DNA from: Ridgeia piscesae
Lineage: Eukaryota > Annelida > Polychaeta > Sabellida > Siboglinidae
NCBI GenBank assembly: GCA_025642075.2
Contig: JAODUO010000046.1
Location: 888,501 to 952,500, forward strand
Length of the DNA stretch: 64,000 nucleotides
Reading direction: 5' to 3'
In this document: positions 1 to 57,172 of the stretch, piece by piece
How positions within the stretch are numbered: position 1 is the first letter of the stretch
Layout of the letters: each line of letters opens with the position of its first letter
Made by a program: the position numbers and the translations under genes
Notes under the pieces: model-generated
Told to the model about the DNA's origin: nothing
Database searches by the model: none
What the model saw: the letters and a program-made list of their open reading frames with translations, nothing else

Positions 1-699
1 TCCCTGTCCTAGTGTTGGCCAGGCCTGGCTGCAACTCACTAGTGAGAATGCATCAGAGGCAGAGAAATTAAATTCTTAAACTTGATAGTGTTTCCAGACT
101 TGTTATTTCCAGCAACCCAGAAAAAGTTGCTATAGTAATGATGTGGACGGTTGGCAGTATTCTAGGAAGATTGGGTTTATTTTCATGGCAAATGTTCCAT
201 ACATATGATGTCTCTATTGAATGTATATTAAAAGTAATTTCTATGTAAGACTGGCAAAGTCTTGTTCTTTTTGTTGTGATCAGTGTCAGTAATACACTAC
301 GTAACTAAATGGATTGTATAAGAATAATTTGTGGACAATTATTGGTGTAATGAAAAAGTTATTCACCTCAAGAGCAAAGATGAATTGTGATCTCATTAAC
401 TTGATAAAAAGAAAAACTAGACTTAATAATGCCGCTGGTGAAATAAAATATTATGATTAATTTTGTAGTGAAAGAGTTTTTTGGTTTTAAAGAATCAAAA
501 TAAATTAATGAATAAATGAACAGATGAATGAAAGTTTAGGAAAAATTGAATCAATGAATCTTTATATATTTTGTACCATATGATAATTTGTCTTCGGCAA
601 AGAAAAACCAACCGAATAAGTTAGCCAAAATGTCATGAAAGTGAGACGTAAAGGTGAAAGACTTAGACATATTGGTGTGGCATATTCAATAGACGGAGG
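1..699. other. window start, no recognised gene
   Basis: AT-rich DNA with no conserved reading frame, RNA gene or clear repeat that I can recognise. Confidence 0.5.
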
Positions 700-754
700 C
701 TACTGGTGTGGACGCATTGTCATTATAATGAATAATTTCTTAGCATATTAGTAA

Positions 755-1165
755 GCTAAACAGATTCCATATCAATTGCCTGTGCAGATTGCTTCGCATC
801 ACCTGGCAAGACGTGATCCCAGACACGGAGGTCCTCAAGCGTGCAGGGATCAAAGCATTCATGCTCTACTGGAGAAAGCTTAACTTCAATGGGCTGGCCA
901 TGTTGTCAGGATGAGCGAAGAAAGGTTACCAAAGCACCTGCTGTATGGAGAACTGTCAGAGGGGAGGAGGTCTACTGGCGGTCAGCACAAACATCATAAA
1001 AACTCCCTCAAATCCTCCCTAAAGGCCTTTGAAATCAACAACGAGTCTTGGGAAAGCCCAGCAGCTGAGCAAGGCACCTGGCGCAGCCTGATCAGGAAGG
1101 GAGCTGAGTCGTATGTACAAACCAGGATACGCCACGTGGAAGAAAAGAAACTGCACTGCAAATCC
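755..1165 (+). pseudogene. degenerate LINE reverse transcriptase C-terminus
   Basis: The translation LNRFHINCLCRLLRITWQD ... DTEVLKRAGI, then (next frame) SIHALLEKA-stop-LQWAGHVVRM, then ERLPKHLLYGELSEGRR ... SLKAFEINNESWE ... TWRSLIRKGAE is the familiar C-terminal end of a non-LTR retrotransposon polyprotein. One frameshift near 872 and one stop codon near 891 show it is dead. The 5' part of the element is missing, as is usual for LINE copies. Confidence 0.8.
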
Positions 1166-1179
1166 AGTGCTGCGGAGCG

Positions 1180-1316
1180 AGGGAGGAGAGGAGAGGAGAG
1201 GGAGAGGAGAGGAGAGAGGAGAGGAGAGAGAGAGAGAGAGGAGAGGAGAGGAGAGGAGAGGAGAGGAGAGGAGAGGAGAGGAGAGGAGAGGAGAGGAGAG
1301 GAGAGAGAGGAGAGAG

Positions 1317-1354
<38 letters not shown>
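1180..1354. repeat. (GAGAGGA)n purine microsatellite
   Basis: Imperfect GA-rich repeat of GAGAG/GAGGA words, directly after the LINE remnant. Long Arg/Glu-only frames through it are artefacts. Confidence 0.9.
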
Positions 1355-1359
<5 letters not shown>

Positions 1360-1479
1360 AAAAGCTAATTGTTGCCTGTTATAGATGGAGAGTACTGGTG
1401 TGGATGCATTGTCAGTATAGTGACTAATTTCTTAGCGTATTAGTATAGAAAAGCTAATTGTTGCCTGTTATAGATGGAA

Positions 1480-2252
1480 AGTACTGTATCATAGTGATTT
1501 TGCAAGCTTGCTGCGTGCTTCAGAACACATTTAATAATGTGATGTGGGGCTTAAAGGGTTAACTATCAGTAGCATATCCAGTTCGACCTGCAGTCTTTTT
1601 CGTAGAATTTCCAAATACCAGCCGATGACCTGGACAGTTTCCAGGGTCTTAAGACGTTACAGTGGAGATTATTTCTAATGAAACAGTGTTCTGTCATAAA
1701 TCAGGCACGAGTTTCATAATGCTTATTCGTGCTGACGAAGAATAAATATCACCACCAAATCAGATCTCCTAATGAAATGATGTTGTAATCACTTGTGACG
1801 ATCCTTTCATGAGGTATTAATCTCTGGCGTAGACAATAATTCTCTGTGTTCTTTTAGGATGGTAGTAGGACTTGTAGGCTGTGATTGAATGTTGGATTTG
1901 TTAGAGATGCTTTGTCGACTTTTTTTGTTTCATCACAATTTTTTTAGAACTTCGATGTCCAAATATGTCATATGTAACAAGGTGGAACAGTCAGTTTAAT
2001 ATAAATGTGTGCTTGTTTGTTTGTTTGTTTAAAATAATGATCATGGCAAATTGGCTTTGTTTACATGTTTGACAGCATTACATTTTGTTGATGAAATATT
2101 TATGAACTCACATAAGCATACAGCATATAATTATGCACCTCAGAATTTCTTGGAAAATTATCAATTCGTTATTACCCAGCTTCATGCCAAAATACTTATG
2201 AATAATATGTAATTTTCATTGTTTAATTTTGTGTTCTATTTGTTGGTTTCAG
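1480..2252. other. AT-rich sequence upstream of the SIPA1L first coding exon
   Basis: No coding signal. It ends in the candidate 3' splice site at 2251-2252, so it may be intronic to an upstream noncoding exon outside or at the edge of the window. Confidence 0.45.
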
Positions 2253-2660
2253 ATATGACCCAAGTGTCATCTTGCCATTGACACCATGTCGGTGTGACAC
2301 CGACGTGACCCTTCATGTTAAATCGCCATAATTGTGCACTGATGGAGGCTGTATCGTTGTCTCTCGGCTGACTGAAAAGAAATCCACCGCGAGAAAACCG
2401 AATAAACTGTGACGGAATGGTGAAAAAGCAGCATTAATTAATATGAGATCTTGCACTGCTTGAATGTCGGATGCACAATTTGCATCTGTCAGAAATATTA
2501 GAAGCCAGTCTATGTCCTACGTGTGTTCTCAGATCGTTACTGGCCCGTCGTGTCGCTGAGATCCACGAGTGATCCGCGGACTGTCGATTGTCGATCGCCT
2601 CAGGTACAATGACTACAACAATCGTTATCACATCTGGCTCAGCGAACGCACCTCGCAGCG
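2253..2660 (+). other. probable 5' UTR part of SIPA1L first coding exon
   Basis: A pyrimidine-rich stretch ending ttggtttcag (AG at 2251-2252) is a plausible 3' splice site upstream of the start codon. In the coding frame an in-frame TGA lies about 50 nt before 2661, so the reading frame cannot extend much further upstream. The segment is GC-richer than the sequence before it. No promoter could be recognised, so the transcription start may lie outside the window or before 2253. Confidence 0.45.
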
Positions 2661-50729
<48,069 letters not shown>

Positions 50730-52194
50730 ACTCAACTCTGCCGCTTCACAGAGTTGGTCTTTACGAAAGCAACGCAATCAACAGTAATCCTCAGACATGC
50801 CTGTTTTTGCTAAATTGAGTCTGTGTTTCATAGTAAAAATTCTGTATTGTCGTCTTTCGATGATGAGAGTGTGTAGCGTGTCCTGCCATGTCCACTGCAT
50901 CCTCCTCCACAACCTCTGCCACGTCCACGTCTATACTCGCCCCGCCCCTCAGTGGTATCATTTGCCGTCCTCTGTTGCATTTTCCCACACCATCAATCTC
51001 CTACTCTCTTCATCCCACCATCTTTCTGCCTCCGTACCACTACAGTCGTATCTTTCATTGTTCATCTCTCACATTTGCCACTCTAATCTCTGTCCTCACA
51101 TCTTTGTTCTGCCTGTTTCTGCCTCTGTTCACTGAAGTAGCCTCACTTGAAATTCCATGTAAATCCGAACCTATCCATGTCAAACAAAATCAGGTCGGTT
51201 TTTTGCAATCTGCTCATGGTATAAAGAAAGAATCATTATTATTCAAACAATCTGTACACTAGAATTTGTTTACATTTGAAGCAAATCCATATTAAAAACT
51301 GGATAAATATTGTCATGTTCCTTAAAAATGGAAAACCTCTGTATTGTGTACAATCCACGAGGTGTGGCAGTGTGAAATGTTTGTGTCTGTTAAACAATTT
51401 GTCCTATTAGCTGTCTTTTCTTGAGTGCAGTGATGATACTGGGTACATTTGTTCTTAGTCAGCCTCCTCGGAGACTGCCAAGTGCCAAACAGATGCTGCC
51501 ATCTGATGACTGTAATAGGTACCATCCACCAAAATAGTTTTCAGGCACTGGTTAATGTCTCTAGATAATGTTCCGAAGGACTCCTACTTGTGGAGTGAGA
51601 ATAACACCAGGCAGTTTTGATTCTTTGTAGTAACGCCTTTCCCTGCTGGTGGCTCAAGTGTTTCATGATGTGGTTATTGTACCACCGAAATGCTGTTAAA
51701 TAATAGTTAGTATTTAACAGATGACGCACATTCATACATTTTGTGTGAATGAATGTTTATGAACAGAAAACAGAGTAACATGTTTATTTGGTCACCCTGA
51801 TATAACAACCACTTGGTGTAAGTCATCTGTGTCTTGTATAATCATACTATGCCCATATTATCATGATGTATCCATATCAAATACAAGCAACGTTTTGAGA
51901 TTACCTTCGCATTTAAGTGTTGTTTTATAGCATCATTATTTAGAATAATATTATGGGTATGTGTAAATATGAGTATGTTATATAAAGTACCCGAACTGAA
52001 CAGTCTCTACTGCCGAAAATAGTGGACAGATCCACACAACTTCACACCAGGTGGTAGTAGAGATCTTACCCATCCATGTCATGCGACATGCAAAACCTGC
52101 GACCTCGGAAGATTTTGGCGAGATGCAATTTGAATGCATCTTTTATTTCATTATTGTATAGTATTCAAATAGGTCCAAGGCTAAACATTTTATA

Positions 52195-52640
52195 CGCCGT
52201 TGTTGCAGCCGGGAAATGGTTTTATTAATGAATAATTATGTTAAATATTGTATCGACTCCTTTGGTTATAGTTTTGTGATGATTGTGAGTTCGAAGCTTT
52301 TATTTTCAGGTTAAAAATCCCGTATTCATTACTACATGTGTATTATTTGGTTGCTAACAAATGGGGGTCGTGGTTTTAGCTGACGTGACAGAGTTAACTG
52401 AATCAACGGAAGACACAGTCAACATATCAGAGGTAAACAGAAGAGGTGCAATACTGAATCGGTGCATATTTGTTGTTCTGCCTTGGTCTGATGTCTGTGG
52501 GTGGATGTGTGTGAATTCATGACACAGTGGTTACAGATTACAAAATGACAGGGCAAATGTTTGTATTTATGTAAGAGTGTACGTCTGTTTGTAAATACAT
52601 TTAGCAATAGGCGATGACGATGAAACCATTAGAATTGTAT
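52195..52640. repeat. dispersed element Y, copy 1
   Basis: Aligns with 54880-55520 over several blocks: cgttgttgcagc, tttggttatagttt, attatttggttgctaacaaa, gaagacacagtc, aatactgaatcggtg and atttatgtaa. Located in the SIPA1L 3' UTR region. No clear coding potential. Confidence 0.65.
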
Positions 52641-52791
52641 TTTGATACTAGCACATATTGTATACCACGAAGGGGTAATTAATGTTAATCGTAGATATGT
52701 TAGATTGTACATAGATAAACACTACTGCATCTTAGCATAATTTATTTTTACCTATTACAACCTGGATTGTTATCTATCTATTGGTCAGACA

Positions 52792-52797
52792 AATAAA
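52792..52797 (+). terminator. candidate polyadenylation signal of SIPA1L
   Basis: AATAAA hexamer with GT-rich sequence 15-45 nt downstream. It is the first canonical hexamer I see after the stop codon. Confidence 0.45.
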
Positions 52798-53179
52798 GGA
52801 ATACCACTAAGTATTGCTGTGTTCGTCTTGTGTGAAGTACTGAAATCGCATGCTATGTGAAGAAGCCACAAAGATATCTCGACAGCAAAAATATGTTCTA
52901 ATAATTATAATAATCCTTTTAATCATTACTTCGTTTGGTTATCAAAATGCTTCAAATGCACCTCGCTAGGTGGCGACACTGATGTGTTAGATTGCCGTAA
53001 CGAATGGTTCATGGTTGTGTGTGTTGTTTTGAATTGAGTTGCATATTTTACTTTTTCATGTGTACCATCAGTTACGACATTCAAACATTTAAGATAACTA
53101 GCCGTTGTGGCGGAGGCAAACAGATCACGTATTGTTTGTAATCTACAGTAACCTACGGACGATACACTATATGTCGGTA

Positions 53180-53950
53180 GGGCTACTGTAAGTGTAACCA
53201 TCTCAACAACTATTGTTGGTATTATTATGCATCCATATATGAGCAAAAGGGCTACTGTAAGTGTAACCATCTCAACAACTATTGTTGGTATTATTATGCA
53301 TCCATATATGAGCAAAAGGGCTACTGTAAGTGTAACCATCTCAACAACTATTGTTGGTATTATTATGCATCCATATATGAGCAAAAGGGCTACTGTAAGT
53401 GTAACCATCTCAACAACTATTGTTGGTATTATTATGCATCCATATATGAGCAAAAGGGCTACTGTAAGTGTAACCATCTCAACAACTATTGTTGGTATTA
53501 TTATGCATCCATATATGAGCAAAAGGGCTACTGTAAGTGTAACCATCTCAACAACTATTGTTGGTATTATTATGCATCCATATATGAGCAAAAGGGCTAC
53601 TGTAAGTGTAACCATCTCAACAACTATTGTTGGTATTATTATGCATCCATATATGAGCAAAAGGGCTACTGTAAGTGTAACCATCTCAACAACTATTGTT
53701 GGTATTATTATGCATCCATATATGAGCAAAAGGGCTACTGTAAGTGTAACCATCTCAACAACTATTGTTGGTATTATTATGCATCCATATATGAGCAAAA
53801 GGGCTACTGTAAGTGTAACCATCTCAACAACTATTGTTGGTATTATTATGCATCCATATATGAGCAAAAGGGCTACTGTAAGTGTAACCATCTCAACAAC
53901 TATTGTTGGTATTATTATGCATCCATATATGAGCAAAAGGGCTACTGTAA
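53180..53950. repeat. 69-bp tandem repeat, about 11 apparently identical copies
   Basis: Unit ggctactgtaagtgtaacca, tctcaacaactattgttggt, attattatgcatccatatat, gagcaaaag. I see no substitutions between full units. As 69 is a multiple of three and the unit lacks stops in one frame on each strand, it makes 249- and 346-codon open frames with 23-residue periods; I treat both as artefacts. CAACAACTATTGTTG in each unit is a hairpin. Confidence 0.97.
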
Positions 53951-53959
53951 CACTACAGT

Positions 53960-54600
53960 TTAGCATAACCTTTTAGAATTTACTTAGGTCTGAGCTTTGA
54001 ATAGGGTAGAAGAATTATAATTATTGAGCCAACGGCATTGCCTATCCCTTGCCCAGGGCCTTGCGAGATTGCTGACCCGATATTAGATGCTATTAAACAA
54101 AGCCAGAGGGATTCACGCTTACTAGGGCATGCATGCTTATTAGAACGAATACGGATTTTTACCGCTTGACGCAGTTTACTAAGCAACCTGGATACATCAT
54201 TTCTACACAAAGCAAAGCAAATATGTCGGGCGATAACATCATATAAAAGATAGAATATATGCCTTCGAAGACACTGTTTCGTAGAATATATGCCTTCGAA
54301 GACACCGTTTCGTTCCAAAGTGAAACGAAGCAAACAGTTTTTTGAGACGTATTGTTATAGATCACGTGATTTCAGTGCGCCATAATCAATCAATGGTGAT
54401 GTGAACAACCATAATATTCTAACGTGTTTGGCGAAATTGTAAGCAGCTGTTCACACTAATTGCCACAGGAAAGTTTGCGAACAGCCCGCGGCGTTAATGC
54501 AGTGATGGCGTTGTGTGTTATCTCACAGTGATAAACTTGACTTTGTTGAAGCAGAAACCGAATGTTTCCATTTGGCGCGTGAAATGATTATCGTCTTGCG
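53960..54600. other. intergenic segment with a 32-bp tandem duplication
   Basis: agaatatatgccttcgaaga plus cac(t/c)gtttcgt occurs twice in tandem at 54251-54313. Nothing else recognised. Confidence 0.6.
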
Positions 54601-54623
54601 AATATTGCAATGTAAGTATTTCA

Positions 54624-54629
<6 letters not shown>

Positions 54630-54670
<41 letters not shown>
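54630..54670. repeat. (ACGC)n microsatellite
   Basis: About ten ACGC copies. Confidence 0.95.
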
Positions 54671-54879
54671 TCACATGCTTTAACCGATGCCATTTGTAAA
54701 AATAAGTGGCTCTGGTTAATGATTTCGATACGTTGCTGGACGATTTCAAAAGCGATAAGACAGAAATCGAGTGGTCCAGGCTCCAGCAAACATACCTAAA
54801 CTGGGCTAAAGTCTAAGACTAAGTGAAGTCTAAGTAAACGTTTTAATTCACCAATCAGACACCGTCGTTGCCGTTGGCG

Positions 54880-55520
54880 TTGGCGTTGTTGCAGCTAGAA
54901 ACTGGCTATATTTAGCCTGTATTAACAAGTACAATGTACACAAAATACAGTGTTGATCCATTTGGCTATAGTTTAATGATGTTAACAAGTATGAAGTTCA
55001 AGACCTTTCAAGTTCGAACTCCCATAATACGGGCCATATTTAAATATTATTATTTGGCTGCTAACAAACGGACGTCGCGGTTTTCGCCGATGCAAAATAG
55101 AGTTTGCTACGTGAACGTAGAAGACACAGTCGACGTGTCCGTGATGAACGGAAGATGCGCGATCTTGATCTCGAGACACTCGCTCAAGACGCATCGAGAC
55201 GGTCTCGAGGCGTTTCGAAGACCCCCGCACACCGCGGAGACTCGCTCAAGACTCGGGCGAGACGATTGCGTCTAGACCGCGTCATGCGGCAATTTCCGCG
55301 GTACGCGGTTACTTAGATCTAAATTACTTTATTTTTGTAACCTAGTGAGTTAATAGGCCTATGTATATCAGATATGTGAGGAGTAGTTTGGAGGCTGTAT
55401 GTTGGCGTTTTCATAGTTAGGTCAGAAACTAAAATATCGCCAAATACTGAATCGGTGTGTAGAAAAAAACGTATGTCTGAATTAACACGGTGTTTGCCAT
55501 TTATGTAACGTTTTATTTTC
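54880..55520. repeat. dispersed element Y, copy 2, with an insertion
   Basis: Second copy of the element at 52195-52640, same orientation. Alignment is interrupted by about 282 extra bases (55159-55440) lying between ggaagatgc and caaatactgaatcggtg, which are adjacent in copy 1. Confidence 0.65.
55159..55440. mobile_element. candidate small insertion within element Y
   Basis: The extra segment begins gcgatcttga and ends aatatcgc, so its ends are short inverted repeats (GCGAT/ATCGC). Its first half is CpG-rich with internal repeats (actcgctcaagac twice; ctcgagac facing gtctcgag). It could be a small nonautonomous DNA transposon; no clear target duplication is seen. Confidence 0.35.
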
Positions 55521-55524
55521 ATTT

Positions 55525-57172
55525 GATGTTGACGTTAGACAAGCATGAACAATAGTAGAGTATGTACAGATGCAACATGGAAGCCTTATTTGTACATTTA
55601 TAGTCTCTGGCAACAAGTACACACAATGTGACATATCGTGTTGAATAAGTAAGGCCTGGTTTGGCGATGAGGCATCAACATAATGTTCTGACTAACCTCA
55701 AGAAGAACGCTTTCGGTGAACAACCTGGAACAACTGATTAGACATACTGAGATAAATGTACACGAAACAACCATGAGGCAATACACAAACGTACCCTATA
55801 AAGCAACTAATCTTGCCTTGGAAGACACTGTATTTTGGTTACATTGAGAAGCACCTCTATTAAGAAAATCAAAGATAGACCTGTATATAAGAAACACTAC
55901 TGCTCTCTCAGGCTAATGGTCCAATCATCGATTTAAATAGTTTCGCTAAGGTTGCGTACAATTAAAACCTTTGCAATGTACAAGACTTCAGATTTCACTA
56001 TGCCATGTAAAATGTAGCTGAACCTACTACCTGTAGCCTTATGTCCCACCTGGAGTGACGAGGATAAGTAAGTAAGTAAACCTATTCCCACGCGTCCGGG
56101 AATGAGCACTGTATAGTTGTCAATCAAAACAACTTTACTTGTCCCTGTAGTTATTTAGTGAAACTGAAAGTTTAACCGTGATTAATTAGAATAGCAACAA
56201 TTGCACCAACATATTCAGAAATGCCTGGAAGGCTGTTACATGTTGATAAATTAACTGAATATAACATCGATAACATATTTGTTGCGAACTAGTAGCCCTA
56301 CGCATGGTTATCGTCCACTTTGATAAGTCTTGTCACGTTGTGTTGTTGGCACATAGAAATCATCCACAAAATATACCCCATCAATATACAGAATACTCTG
56401 TTGACATTTTGCGTAAGCAGCATGTCTTGTATACAATGTTGATATGTTGCTCTAATATTTTGCATAAATATATCGCTTTACATTTTTTTAATTGCGATTA
56501 AAGGCGATTGCCTCTCACAAGTTTCTTTTAAACACGTGGACCAATTCAAGTACACACGCACAGGCACAGGCACGGGTGGTGTTAGAAAGTGTGATTTATA
56601 ATTAAGAAAACGTACGGTTTAAATGGTGACATTGACTAATTACGTTCAGGATTTGTTTTGTACAATACAATTGAATAGTTATTATAATCCCATCATACAA
56701 TTGATGCATAGCTTTAATACACTGGCTAATAGAAAAGCACTACAAATTTAAGTCAGAGCAAAAATATTTGTCGAATTAAAAAAAACCGCCAGAAATATAC
56801 TTCAGAAAAGAATTCTAGAAAAATCTTGTATCAATAATTAATTGAATCGGATAAATACACTAAATATCATTAAAATACCGGCTAAGTTCATGTAGTTTAC
56901 GAAAACGTATCACAGCCTGAAGCTACTGATGACATAATGAAATTATGTGCCCAATCATGTATTAACCACGGGAGCTTTAAACAGGTGTTCTTTTGACACA
57001 TAGCTGTGATTACGTCACTTGTGACGGAATCGCAGACTAGTCGGCCAGTTTCCCTGCCCGCACTCGAAGATCGACTCGTTCGATTCGCGTCGACCGAGTC
57101 GGTGTTAACGTTGTCACCCTATGGCAAAGAGGTGACCCCGAAAGCAGTGACCAGCGACTGAGTGACCACCGG
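55525..57172. other. intergenic, 3' flank of the LRR gene
   Basis: AT-rich until about 57000, where GC content rises toward the LRR gene. No gene recognised; no AATAAA on the minus strand is obvious close to the LRR stop codon. Confidence 0.45.

Larger units (their letters stand above)
700..1446. repeat. direct repeats flanking the LINE remnant
   Basis: Segments 700-754 and 1392-1446 are about 85 percent identical over 55 bp (tactggtgtggacgcattgt ... tttcttagcatattagta). The LINE segment starts right after the left copy. The right copy lies in a partial tandem duplication (1359-1390 repeats at 1448-1478). They could be a long target-site duplication or an older local duplication. Confidence 0.6.
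50730..52820 (+). other. probable SIPA1L 3' UTR
   Basis: No further conserved coding sequence follows the TAA. The first AATAAA I find is at 52792-52797, followed by a GT-rich stretch (tgctgtgttcgtcttgtgtg) typical of a cleavage region. That gives a 3' UTR of about 2.1 kb. It contains copy 1 of a dispersed element (about 52195-52640). Confidence 0.5.

Noticed and set aside
52926..53976. 346-codon (-) and 249-codon (+) frames with 23-residue repeats
   Set aside because: The 69-bp repeat is a multiple of three without stops in one frame per strand. No start context, conserved domain or neighbours support a gene. Kept only as a finding because the repeat is unusually uniform.
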